From Opisthocomus hoazin (taxonomy: Eukaryota > Chordata > Aves > Opisthocomiformes > Opisthocomidae), in NCBI RefSeq assembly GCF_030867145.1, contig NC_134418.1, positions 59,867,682 through 59,931,681 of the forward strand: a DNA stretch of 64,000 nucleotides, given 5' to 3'. Positions 38,133 to 50,905 of the stretch are shown here, in pieces. The notes under the pieces were generated by a model. It was not told where the DNA came from and ran no database searches. It was given only the letters and a program-made list of their open reading frames with translations. A program made the position numbers and the translations under genes. The first letter of the stretch is position 1; each line of letters starts with the position of its first letter.

Positions 38133-40652
38133 TTGGTATCCCAAAGTAGCAAGGCGTATGTAAATAGCCAGCCTAATTTGTGACTACTTAAAATGGAGGT
38201 TTTTGGGGGCAGAGGAGGGATATATTCAATTTTACAAAATCTTGGTCTTGTACTATCCCCCACCAGTGGGCTGCAAGATGACATTTCTGTGTGACAATTC
38301 TTGTACCACCACTCAAACAGTAATCTTCAAAATTCTACAGACCTGCTGGCAAGAATATAGAGGAAGTAATGTGCTAAATGTGTTATCCCCTCCTCCTTCC
38401 TCCCTACTAATTCTGAAACCCTTTGGCCCACATCCCCAGTATTTATTGGGAGGAACATGAATATATACCTTTCACTGTGAGCAACGTTGAGAGTAACACA
38501 AGTAACACCTTGCCCAAAGGGTTGGGGTAGGAACCTGCTGCAGAGGATCTTGTTTTATAGACAAGAACTCTTTGAGCAGTTAAAGCTCTGAGTTGTCCTC
38601 TTCCAGAACTTGAAAAAGAAAAAAAGCTAAGAGTAACTGAAGTATCCCTGAATACTTCAGATCATAGCTCAGTTGCCAAAGGAAAGCTGCAGCAAAGCAA
38701 TGGGCAAAGCTATGTATGGTGAGTTAGCAGGAGGTCTACACCCTGGAGTTATTAGTTGAATGTGGGAGGAAGTGGCCTGTCTTTCCAAAGAAACTGCTAG
38801 CAGTGCACTACTTGGTATTTGGCTCTGACATAGTCCCAATGATATGAATAGACTTCTGGTGTTGCAGCACGTAAGCAGGATGAGAATGTGAATCTACTAC
38901 AGCAGTTGGTGAAAACAACATATGTTTAATTTTATGAAGACTTAAAGACAGATGGTGACCCATAGGATAATTATGCAACAGCCAAAATTCTCTTAACAAA
39001 TCTTTTTATAATAGCTGTGATAATTACTCATAAGTAGCCAATCATTTAAATCTTTTTATGTTTCATAAATAGTACAGGAATCTAGTTTAGCCTCATGTGA
39101 ACTCTTGGATAAATTTGTTCTTTAGCCTAGGTTATTTTTTTCACTTGCCTTGTCATCTCTAGTCTTGCCTTGCTCTTGACAAAAGGCCCAACTGATGTGT
39201 GCTTCTGTCCGGTCAAGTGAAATAAAGCTGAAAATGTCACCTCTCCCTTACATCTGCCTCTTTCAGAGTTATTTTCTTTGCCTCCATGGAATCCCTGTGT
39301 TTTACTCCTCCCAATCTCTGTCTGAAAGGATTAACATTCCCCTAGAAATTGGTTACTGCATGTTGCCCTGTAGTCTGCCTTGGAATGGAGTACAGAATTA
39401 ACATAGTTTTCTGGGAACTACTGACTCTCATCCAAGTTTTTACCCTCATTTCTTCAGCTGTCATATTGGCTGTTACTTGTGTGACTCAAGTGGACCGGGA
39501 AATTGTGCGGGTTGCTGGAAGAGAGTTTTTAGGACCAGGAGTGAGCTAAACAGCTACTTCTGAGGCATCAGTGTAGCAGACTTTGAACCACCAGTGACCC
39601 TGATTGATCTGACATCAAGATGAACTGCCTGCTAGCAAGGACAGTTGCCTTTTGTTGAGGATTTTCAGGGGTGGATTTAACAAACAATGTCCTTTCTTCG
39701 CTCTTGAAGGCTAAGCCTTTCAGTAGCCAGTAGCTCGTAACCCATCTGCTTTCTGTGTCCAAAGGGCAATTTGCCAGCTCCATACAAACCACAGGTTGCT
39801 CCTTGACTGTAATGATTTTAGGGGGAAGGGAGAGAGAAACTTTTTTTTCTAGCTTGTTACTTGTATCATGTTCATGCTAATCTCTGCTTTTTCTGGTGAA
39901 GGTAAGGTGCAGTGGAAGGATCCAGATACAGGTGATGTTATAAGTAGGCTGGCCAAGATTAAGGAGATGTGGGGGAGGGACAGAATTCTGCTAACACAAT
40001 ATTTGCAGGGATGCTAACCAAAAATAGAAGCGCATATTGAGCACTGCCCAGTTTGTCTGCAAAGTATGCTACTTACTTAAAGGCCTCTTTGTGTGAAGCT
40101 GTATCCCTGCTTTCCCCAAAGGAAACATTGATAGTTTCCTTGCTAGCCATGGACCTATACCAATCAAAACAGATTAAAGAAGTAATTACAGGAAATACAG
40201 CAGCAAAAGTACTTCAGTAAATGACTCTAAAGTTTCTCAACTGGAGAAGTACTAATATTGAATTCCTTTGGGACACCACACTTTATTCTCAGTGGTAGAT
40301 GGATCAGTCTGACCCTTGACAATTTTTACTTGAGTAAGTTACAAGACACTTCCTTATAGCAAGAGCAGCTCGGGACTGCAAAGTAGTAGAGGGAGCTTGT
40401 GTTAGTTAAGTCATTACTCTGAAAATGTGTCTCTCCTGTGACCCTGTAAACAGAGTACCTTTCTTTCATGCCGTTTTCCAACAGTGTGACCCCTAAACTA
40501 ATCCTCTTGAGCACTCAGCTGGAACCTGATCAGAGGCTTCTGCTTGCTGGGGCTCTATCTGTCCAGGCAAGGATCCCGGAAACTGTGCATCCACCTGTGA
40601 AAGCACAAATAGGGAAACTATTCAGGGGTTTTGGGGTGGGGGGGAGAGGCTC

Positions 40653-40678
40653 TTTGGTAACCTTTGTAGGTTACCAAA
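40653..40678. repeat. Perfect 11-bp hairpin with 4-base loop
   Basis: TTTGGTAACCT (40653-40663) is followed by TTGT and then the exact complement AGGTTACCAAA (40668-40678). A G-rich run lies just before it (40625-40648). It could fold in RNA or extrude in DNA. The stem is too short for a canonical microRNA precursor. Confidence 0.9.
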
Positions 40679-43194
40679 TTAAACTATTTCAATAGTAACA
40701 AATTAAGGAAAGTTTCCCTTTCTAAGGTCAGCCAGCTTACTGGGAATCGATTAATTAAGAAATGCCAGTTTATTAGTTTACCAATAAGCGTCTCACTTCT
40801 AATTTTTATTTATTTTTAGGGGAAAGCATTCCCCTAAATTCCACTATGGAATTGTTTGATTGGCTGGTAATGTGGTTAGTTTCTCCACTCTGTCTGCAGA
40901 AGAGATTCAGATCACATTCAACCCCTGGTTCAGACAAATTCAGAAACTAAACACAACAGGACCTCTAACATCCCAAGCAAGTTTCTAAATAGCTGGACTT
41001 GTGATTATTATGTGGTGATAACTTTCGTGATTATCCATCAAAGAAAGTTGTTGTCTTGATCTGGAAGGGAAAACTTTTGTTAGGTTGCTAGGACCCTTGC
41101 AGGATGGAAAAGATGACTAGGTCTAATATGTTTTTTTGCTTTAAAACTTTAAAATGCTCTTTTACATTATCCAGTTGATTTTTTAGCCTATTTCTGAACA
41201 GTCTTTCTCTGACAGTGTACGACCTAATGGTAGAATCATTCTGAATCAGCAGTGACAGCTACTCATGGGATAGTAGCAGGGTGCTGTCTTTCTTCACCTG
41301 TGTAAGACAGTGTAGCTGCTTTTGATGCAGTTAAGCAGTGGATTACCCTTGAAACCCTCCAAATGCTTGCTAGCTGGTGCAGATTCCCATCTTGATTCAG
41401 AGCTCCTGGCCATAAAATTGCAGTTTCTCGTGATGAGTCTCAGCTTTTCTGTTCATCAACCCCCTGACTTCTTTCCTCGCCCCCAGTGCTCAGTGTGGTT
41501 TGTTATCTCACTTTGTTTTTATTTGCATGTACTAAAAGCAGTGTGGCTGATAGTGGGTGTTTAATATACATATTCAAAGATTAAAAATTGTATTCTGTGG
41601 AAAGGCAGTGAGATTTCAGTCTTGGGCCTGAATTATTCTGCATGCCAGTTTTTCCTGGTTTTTATTTTTTGTCCCCTCCCCAATTTATTGTCAAGACTGA
41701 TGGGTTTTTACTGAACATCTGCTTAGTGGTATTCCAGGATTATAAAAACCAATATTTCTAAACCAATGGTATAAATAACTGCATTCCTTTTATAATGGAG
41801 AGCCGCTCCTGATCTTTTTTCCATGTCCTCCTTCATTTCAGCCTATTAAAATGACTCCAGTGTTCTTAGTCTTGTCCTTCTTTTATATGGAGATCTGACT
41901 CATGCTTGGACAAATGAATACACAAATCTGGCATTAAAATCTCATAGTCTTTTTTTTTTTTGGTGCGCATTCTTATATGAAACCATTTGGGAATGAGATG
42001 TATTTTGTTCTGTATTTCATCAGTTGGTCGTTCTGTAACTTGCTCAATAACTGTTTTTATAAATGAAGGTGCAAAGGCACATCGTTTATATTTGTGAGAT
42101 TACATAAATGCTGTTGACTTGTTTGTTTTTGGGAATAGTTGGAACGCTTGTTTTGGTTTTTCACCCTAAAGAATTCCCGAATTACTGTTGGATTATTTGT
42201 GTGTTCAGTGTTGTAGTGTCACGCATTGTAATTGGTATTACTTGCTCTGAGAGGCCTGTGGCTGGGAGTAGGACACCTCTGATCAGCAGAAATTATTGTT
42301 ACTCTTCCGAGTCAGTTTACAGACGGTACTCCAAGACCTCGGAGTGCAATAGGATCACTAGGGATCCAAGAATCTACTACAAGGCAAACTGCATTAACGT
42401 TTCTTCTATTCTAGACCATTGCATTGTGTGGAAGGTACAAGGCTCATGAGAAAAAGCTTCTAAGTGGCAAGTAGCTGGGATGTGATTTACGTATCATGAA
42501 AATCTATTTAAAGTTTTAGGCCTTTAGTGCCTATGATTCTTGGGCAGATCTATTGTCTGTTGCGGTTGGAGGACAGAGGCTCTTAAACTGTAAGGAAGAG
42601 GCTAGTTTGGAGGAGTGAACTAGCTCCCTTTCCAACCTAGGGACAAAAGTAGGATCATCAGATTTCTCAAAGTGATCATTTGCAGCATGGTAAAAACTTA
42701 TGAAGTCTTTCATAGTGAGGAAAAAATACACAACCTTAAACAATAATACTGAGAGAGGTGTAAAGGATTATTATCCTTAGTGTATACTGCTAAATTTGGG
42801 GTCTTACGTTAGTCTCTTCAGTTTGCACTGTTTTGTCTTGCTCACAAAATCTTGCAATACATTCAACTTGTTCTTGCCGCAAGAAAAAAAGCTTTCAACT
42901 CAGAAGCAAAGAATGCGTATTTGTTGAAGGTGTGGGAGATGGCAAAATAATTACGACAGCCTGTAAGTTGGTCTATAGTAGCTTTGGTTATAACTTATTT
43001 TTACAAACTTTTTTGCAGTGTTCCTCTTTCTAGAATTTTTAACCTCATCTTGTGCCTTGTCACCTGAATCTCAGAAAGATGGAAAAAAGATTTTTGAAGC
43101 CATATCAGCTTCTCTTATTCTTTTGTTGATACTCGATAATGGAAAACTACTAGTAGTTTGATTTGGTTGAGGTCTTTAAAGAAAGCTTATTGAG

Positions 43195-43555
43195 AGGTCA
43201 GGAACAAATTGTCCCACTCTGCAGGAGTACTAAGAATTTCAGGGGAAGAGATGTTTAACTAAGCAAGGAGTTTTAATGAACTCAAATGTAAAAAGAACAT
43301 AGAAGAAATAGAAGCAAGGACAGATGAGATAGAAGGTACATAAAACCATCCTTTGGGCACTGGGATGCTATCAAGAAGGCCAAAGCCTAGCTGCAGTGCA
43401 AACTACTGAGGGACGTAAAGGTTAATAAGAAGGGCCCCTGCAAGTATACCAGTAGCAAAAGAAAGTTCAGTGAAAACATGGGTCTGTTGTTTAAAAGGAG
43501 GCAACTTAGTAATGGATCATACAAGGAAGGCTTGGTGTATTTTTGGTCTCAGGAA
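43195..43555 (+). mobile_element. Degraded CR1 LINE fragment (ORF2)
   Basis: The segment follows CR1 ORF2 before the reverse-transcriptase core: landmarks are AATTGTCCCACTCTGCAGGA (start), AAGAAGGCCAAAGCCTAGCT (about 43373-43392), AATAAGAAGGGC, and AAGTATACCAGTAGCAAAAG (about 43442-43461). Stops and small indels break the frame, and the 3' third is barely alignable by eye. It is clearly older than the CR1 copy at the window end. It covers the same ORF2 region as the 21005 fragment and has the same orientation. Confidence 0.8.
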
Positions 43556-44234
43556 AGCAATAGGACAGGGACTTATCAGACAAGCTGAAGTGTTTTACTG
43601 TCCTCCTATTAGAAAGCTTTACCTGATATTTCATCTGAATCCTCCTTGATTAAATGCCAGCCTGTTGCTGTTTGTTGTGAACACAGACTATAGGTGATTC
43701 TGTCTGCTTTATGCAGTGGTTGAAGGCTATTACCAGTTTGCTGTCCTTTCTGTTTGTAAAGTAAGATCCTAAGCCTGTTCATTCTTTTTAGGCCAGCAAT
43801 CATTTCTTTGCTTTCTTAGATATTCTAAATGATCCGTGTCTTTGTAGAAGTTAAGTGCCTAAAACTAGCTATAACACCCAGCTAAGCCTTACAGGGACTA
43901 AATATAGCGTAAGGATTACTCTCTGTGTTTTGCAAGCTATATTGCTTCATTTTTAAGCTCCTGTATGAAGCTTGTGGTTTTTTGTGTAGTAGCTTTTTGT
44001 TGTTGACTCATTCAGCTTGCAATTTACCACAGATCTTTAAAACAGTTATTATTTTTAATCATTAATTTTTTAAATTATGCCCTCTGAGTAAGACAGTAGT
44101 GTGTGACTGGATTTGCTGAAGAGGCATACAGTTATTGTGGATGAAATTGCAGCAATGCCTTGCTGTTGCTGTCCTGGAATGAGGAAAACCATGGGAAGTG
44201 GGAATCCTCTTGAGAAATGTGTAAGTGGTGTGTA

Positions 44235-44273
44235 TGTGTATATACACACACAGGTCCCAGTTATCTGGGACCT
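44235..44273. repeat. 14-bp palindrome followed by 9-bp hairpin
   Basis: TGTGTATATACACA (44235-44248) is a perfect palindrome. It is followed by AGGTCCCAG (44252-44260), loop TTAT, and the exact complement CTGGGACCT (44265-44273). Both are seen directly. Function is unknown. Confidence 0.9.
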
Positions 44274-47200
44274 TGAGGTCTGGGCAGAATTTACTTGAAG
44301 TGAGAGTCTTAACAAACATCAGCCATTTGAGTAATCCTGTATTAGATCCTTTTCTGTGAGGAATTGTCACGTGCTTGGTTGTTCTCTGCACTGCACTTCA
44401 CTGTGTCAGCTCTCGAGTAGCTCCTTGTACGTTGTCTCTATTGAACAGATTATTTCATTCTGTCTAGATCTCTACTCTGTTAAACTTGAAGTCTCATTCT
44501 AACTGCCATAGAAAAACTTAATAAATGTGCTGTTTTTTCTTTATCCTGGTTGTTAGCAAAAAATATTGAATGATACTCGACATAGGACAGGCATCTGGAA
44601 ATTTACTTGTCACATCCTTCCATTTTGGCAGGGAGGTATTGGTACTGACTTGCTTAATTAACTTTTTTCTCATTCCCACTGTTGTCGTAGTAGATTCACT
44701 AAAAATACTTTCTCCAAGATTGCTATTAAGAGTGTCTTAATTAAAATTGCTGTGAAATGCTCAAGACTAGTCTTGCTGGAAGTGATGGGGCCTGGAAAAG
44801 GTACAAGAGAACTTGTGGGTGGATATCGCTGTAAGAATAGAAATTTTACTTTGTATGTTGACATTAATCAAAATAGTTTCAATTGCATGTGGCATGGTTG
44901 CAGTGTCTGTGTCCTCAGTGATCAAATGCAGCGGTTGTATTAAAAGGACACCTAAAATGTATAATGGAGGTGCAGTCTTGGGGCATGAAATAAGACTAGT
45001 ATTCCTAACATCTGTCTGTATTCTTTATAAAATAAAACCTAAGACAGCGGTCAGATTTATCTTTTTTTTGTGCTAGTTATGTTTGTCCTCCTCTCAAAGG
45101 AGAAAAAGAAGCTGCTGTTCATTATTTGATTTGCTTCAGAGCCATTATTGATTTTGGAAATTCAATAAATATCCGAATAAATGGTTACTCTGCTTTTTCA
45201 AGTGAAGCAAGACTTGGCAGAGGTTTGCCTTGGTACATGACAAAAGTGATACAGCTGGTCATCAGGAGCCTGTGTTTTGATTGTGGTCTACTCTGTAAGC
45301 CGAAAACCAGAAGCAGGAGCTTAAAATCCCTTTCTTTTTTCCTTTACCTACTGATTCCTAAAAATGCTTTAAAGGACTGTAAAGGAAAAAAGAAAGTAAG
45401 AATATTTAAGGAGACACTAACTTCTAAAGCTTTCAACCTGTTCAAAACTGTTGAGTGTTATTTCATGAATCTGATATGCTTGAACTACCGTGTCAATTAT
45501 GATGTAAAATTTGCTTTGTCTTGTAATTGCTGGTAACTTATGGGAAGCTCTAAAAGTGTTTGAATGAGCAGAGTCAATGTTTGGGAAGTGTAACTTGCTT
45601 TATTTTACCTTAATAAATAAAACAAAAACCTACCTAAACAGAAAAACCCAGCCCTCAACATAAAGAGACCAAGAACATTCTAATTTGAAATTATTCTTTA
45701 AATACAGTAACCTTTGGGACTGCACAGCAAATATTCAGTTCAAATGATGCAGAATTAGTAGTAGCTGCTTAAAGTTCATAATTCATATGACAAACTCTAG
45801 GTAGATCTGTTTTGCAGTCTTCATTGCTAATATTGTCAGAGAAAATTAAACAATGAATATTTTGTCACTGAGCAGTAAATTCATAGGATATCATGTTGCA
45901 GGGCATGGGATGGTCATTAAAAGGTTTTTTTGGTTTCTTTGGAGGAGCACATTAGAGCTAGTAGCTGCCTAAAGGCAGTGGAAATGAAATGGAAGAAAAC
46001 TGCTGTCCTGGGACAGGGATTTTGTTCCGAGCCTCATTTCATTGTGGGATTTCTCTTCTGAGAACTGGGTGGACATGCAAAACAGATGGGGAAATCTGCA
46101 ATAGATGAGGTAATGGGTAGCTAGTACTGTCACAGAGAGAAATTTTGACAGGAGCTTCTGCACAATTTTGCGGGTTTCTTGTCTTTTGTTTTCATGTTGT
46201 TGCTGGTATCTTTTCACTGACTTGTTGGGTTTCCATCTGTGAACTCGGCTCCTACCAGCTTGGAGTTCCCTAATTTTTATTTGTGATTCCTGAGGGTGGC
46301 AAAAGTATTACAAGGGGCAGTTCTCGGTCTAATTAGCACTTCAGATTAGTCGCGCAAGGGCAGGGACATAGAGCTTGTAGCAAGCAAGCTTAGTGCCATT
46401 GTTCTCTTAGGATCCTCTGTGGCGTTATTAGACTTAATTGTGTTGATCCCAAATGCACTTTAATTAGGACAGGCAAGGAGAAAAGGAACTAGACAGCATG
46501 AGTCACATGAACCCCCTCTATCTTGCTTTTTATGTTCTTTGCTCTATTTTTCTTTTCCCTGTCCTTTGACTCTCAGGCTTTTATTAAGAAAAAAAACCCC
46601 AACATGTCTGGCTTTGTCAGACAAGGTAATTGCATCTTTAAAGTATAGCTGTCTGCTGTGACTAAAAGGTATGAAAACAGCCTTTAATGTCCTGATGCTG
46701 ATGAAAATTTGTCAGGTGTGAATGGTTGATAAGGCTGCTGTTAGGTTTATTTTTCTAGTGACATTTAAGACAGGCCACTAGAAAAGATGAGCCTCTGCAT
46801 TTCTCTTGCATCTCCTCTGGGTATTTCCTAAATCTTTTTATCGTACGACAACAGTGCCACTCTATTACAGCTGCATTTATATCCCTTTTCCGTCCTTCAG
46901 TATTGTCTTTTAGACTTCATAAAATCTATTAAACTGTGGATTTGTAACCCATAGTAATAATGTATGGCTAAAAACAAACAAATGTTAGCAGTATTGCTAA
47001 AATGAAACTTTTGCTAAATGCTTTTTCACATGCTGTTTTCTTTCTTGTATGTTCAGTATGTGAAAGTGGACATGAACCAGCAATGATCTGTCATAAAACC
47101 CCATATCCAGCCTCGTTTAATTGAACAATAAGAAACCAGTTCCATCAACACTTTTACCCTTGTTGAGTCTGAGAAACTACTCCTTTTTTGCCTATACAAT

Positions 47201-50200
47201 AGGGATGGTATTGTACTCAACCGTCAGCTTTGAGACAAGCCTTGTCCTGAAGAATTCAGTCAATTTGAACACGACAAAAGAAGGTAGGAAAAACAGAGGT
47301 GCAGAAGGGACATGACCTGTGCAGGGTCTTGTTACAGGTCAGTGGCAAAACCATGGCAAGAACTTGGGTGTTGTAGCTGCTGTCTCGCTGCCCGGTCAAC
47401 CAGCACTCACAGTGGGCTGTTACTTCCCAGGCACTCTTGATGGTCAACTTGCGACATGTGTACCGAAGGTGATTCTTCTCATTGACTTCATGGTGGTGAT
47501 GCTGTCATCTCTGTTTTTTCAGTTCATCATCTAATGTATAGCTTCAGGTCTTCTGGTCTTGTTTCTAAACTTCTTCATAATTTGAAGACTAATTTGGAAT
47601 GAGAAAATGTTAATTTGTAGGAGTAATTTACACCAGATTATAACAGCCGGGTCGTTAAGCTGTCAGGGTCTATTGTGCCTCTGAGACCTGAGAGACCTTT
47701 AATCAGCAGATTATTGACACTACACTGCAAACAGTCTAGTATGTCAATAAAAGTTCATCACCTTAGGAAACACTAATAAAAGTTCCTGATTAGTGTAACT
47801 GCTGCTAAAAAATAAAAAAGGTTTGTATATGTTTTTACAGTTGTTTTTATTGTAAGGTCAGTGAAAGGTGAAGAAAACAGTACCTTGTAGTTCAGGCCTG
47901 TGCCTTTTTATCAGCAACTGTAGCATTGGCACTGCTGCCAATATTGAATTTTGCTAAGCATGCAACAGTTTTCATATGTTGTAATCCTGTTTTTGGCGAT
48001 TTCATCTTCCAAAGTGGTTTCAAGTTCCTTTGACATAATAAGGGTTTAAACAGTATGAGTGTGTAGCTTTAAGCATTTGTGTTGTTTAAGGGTAGTGAAC
48101 TCTAAAACTTTTTTAATGTTACAGTATAAGCACTGTACAGAAGTTGTAGTTTAACAGCATGCATCTTTGAACACGCAAAGCTGAGTAGCTCTCACTTTGT
48201 AATGTGTTAGGTGGTCTTAGATTAAAATAGAGAATCCTCATCTATATAGCAAACTAAAATACATTTTCCTCAACAGCCCTCTCCCAATTAAAGGCATGAG
48301 AGCATCTAAATTAGAGAAACTTCAGAGCCCTAGTCTAGAAACAGCCGTTCCTCCCCCAGCTCAGTGCTTTGGGACCGAGGTAGCTCATGAGACACAACCC
48401 AGAACTGAAAGGAGCTCCTGAATTGTGTGTAGCAGCTCACAGTGGGTGCAGAATTTCAACAGAGGTCTCTTGTCCTTATGGAACTGCTACCTTCTGTGTT
48501 TCATACCACAGTGAAAATTAAATTAAAACAAATTCCAGACAATGTTTGGAAACAACAACTCTCAAACAGAAGAAGCTACAGTCTTGGTCCTGAATGTCTA
48601 TAACTGACCGTAAAAAAGAAAATAAACCTAACGGATCTGACCACGTTCCTTCATGTTAAATAAATTCTCTACTTATAATTAATTTTTTCTGGAAAACCTA
48701 GCTCGAAGTTTATTTTTTCTCATATTGTTTAAACTTGTTGCAAGTGCTGAATACCTGTGCTACTCTTATTTTGAAGGGAAATGTGTTTGCAATTTATTTC
48801 CCTAATCCCCAATTTGCTGAATTTGGCAGACAGATAAAATTTTAATTATGAAAAGGATTACAAATTAATACCAATAGATAATACTTTTGAATATTGTGTA
48901 AAGCGTTCTAAGTGTTAAATGGAACATGGAACACAAAATAAGCTTATTTTTTGTTCTGTTCTTCATTCAGCCAAACACAAACCAATAAATACTGTATCCT
49001 TGTCTTATAGTGGTTTTGTCTTTCACATCAGTTTTAGCAGTATCTTAGCTGTAACTTTATAAGAGGGCTTGTCAGTTAGTGATTTCAGTGATAGAATAAA
49101 GCGATGATGTACAGTGAAATATATGTTGTATGTTAGGCATTACAGTGTAAGTGATTTGCAGGAGAAACATTACAGTAGTTGGGTGTTTTTCTAGAATTTC
49201 TAAAATAGTAAAAGATCTGATTACTGTAAGCTCTTTTTTTCCCCTCTATAATGACACCAATCTATTGCTTCTAATCCCTCTTTGTGGGAAATCTATGGGA
49301 TTAAAAAAAAAAATACTATACAATTTCACTGAAATGTGTCCTACTTTTTGTAATTTGATGTAAGGATGTACAATAATAATTCACTGAAGTATTCGCATTG
49401 ATAATTTAATAAACATTTCTTGATCCTTATTAATTATCATCCAAGTTGCAGTCTTCCTTTTGTGGAATGAAATTGAGCAATTGCTAGGAAATGAATTTGC
49501 ACTGTGTGACATAGCTTGTTCAAAGAGTGGTCTCTGAGAAGTAGATCATAGATAATTTGACCTGTGTAAAAACGTTGGTAACTTCGATGTGGTATGCATG
49601 CTTCTGGCAAAATTCTTGCCCTTGTGTGAGCAGAGAGGTGGTGTGGACATGGGGTTGCTTCTGTATAAACATTGTCTCGATGCTTCTTTTTGAGTAGAAC
49701 CACCCAGCTGATGTTGGCTCTGGGGGTGAAAAGGAATTTATTTTTCTGCACAAAATGAATAGTGGTAGCCTTATTCAAAAGTATGAAGAATAGCTGTCTT
49801 TCTATATTTTGAATGGTAACAATTTATATATAGTTTGGTTGTAAGGTGTTCCTCAGTGCCCTTTCTTAAAGGCATGGAAGGGATAGATGAGGGACTACTG
49901 GTTAGACTGTATCAGGTTTGATAAATGTTACTGGGTTTTTATTTTAATAAGGAAAGAAGCTTCTAATGTGCAAATTCAGGGTAAAAATCTAAAAACGAAA
50001 GTTGTGACTGAAAAAGGATGCAATTTTTCAAAAAAATAACTTGTTTCTAAATCATGAGATGGACAGTACTGTATATAAACTCAGGAAGACATTGATTGCT
50101 TATGCAGAATACTAAAATGCACCATCTCAGAAAACAAAGGGCATCCAAGATACTGGTTTGGGACTGGCAGAAGACCTGCAGGAGTTGTGGTAGATTGTGC

Positions 50201-50834
50201 TGGTGATGAGCAGCAGCACACGTGCAGCATGTTGGCAGTCTTCGCCATAGGTGCCAAGAAATGGAAGGACATCATGTCTTGAGGAACAGGGCCAAGCTCA
50301 GGGTCTTTCTTAGTGTAGAAATCACTCATTGAGCACAGCTCACCTTTTCAAGTTTTACAGGTACTTTTTTCAGTGGTATTTTTAATTTCATTTTGCAAGT
50401 TATGACAGGGTGGTATGCTAACTTCTGTTATAAAATGACGTACCTTGCTAATGAGAACTTACCTGGATGCTTACTGTGGAGCTTACCATGCTCTGTGTTT
50501 TACGTGCTAAGAATAGCAGTAGTTTAGTGTGATTCCAAGGGCGCTTCTTCAGATGGGCAATTTTCAAGTTCAGTGAACACAGGAAGAAAAATTCCAATTT
50601 GTGAGTTTAACTGCAGTGTAAATACTAGGAAGAACTTAGAGCTACACATTCTAAAGAAAAGAAAGGAAAAAAGGGAAGGAGGGGAGGAGAAGAGTCTGAG
50701 ATATAGAAGTATCTTTTTATTAGAGCCAGTGAAATACTTTGATAAATATGAAAAATCTTATTCCTACAACAATGTATGAAAGTTCTGATTTTGCATTCAC
50801 TGATATTAACTTAGAAGACTGTGTATTGGGGAGG

Positions 50835-50905
50835 AGAACTTTTGTACAAAGTTCTAAGTGCGTGCACGCGGTCAGTATATGCATGCATACATATATATAT
50901 GCATG
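50835..50905. repeat. Cluster of palindromes and alternating purine-pyrimidine DNA
   Basis: Within 70 bases there is an 8-bp inverted repeat with a 5-base loop (AGAACTTT 50835-50842 and AAAGTTCT 50848-50855), the palindrome GCGTGCACGC (50860-50869), TATGCATGCATA (50878-50889) and CATATATATATG (50890-50901). Bases 50858-50870 and 50876-50905 alternate purine and pyrimidine without break. Such DNA favours Z-form and cruciforms. Confidence 0.85.

Larger units (their letters stand above)
34446..43194. other. Intron 1 segment, no gene recognised
   Basis: Unique-looking intron. It contains a 29-base T-run (38102-38130) and a perfect hairpin (40653-40678). A plus-strand open frame at 42108-42449 has hydrophobic stretches but no recognisable domain and no splice or promoter context. 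No named mobile element seen. Confidence 0.5.

Noticed and set aside
38102..38300. Possible processed pseudogene on the minus strand ending in the T29 tract
   Set aside because: No polyadenylation signal, no recognisable coding body and no visible target duplication. A plain homopolymer explains it.
42108..42449. 113-codon frame with hydrophobic N-terminus
   Set aside because: It resembles a tetraspanin-like membrane segment only by hydrophobicity. The expected TSPAN5 exon 2 residues are absent and there is no acceptor-donor pair in frame.
45126..45536. 136-codon plus-strand open frame
   Set aside because: Biased, low-information composition and no family motif. Treated as chance.
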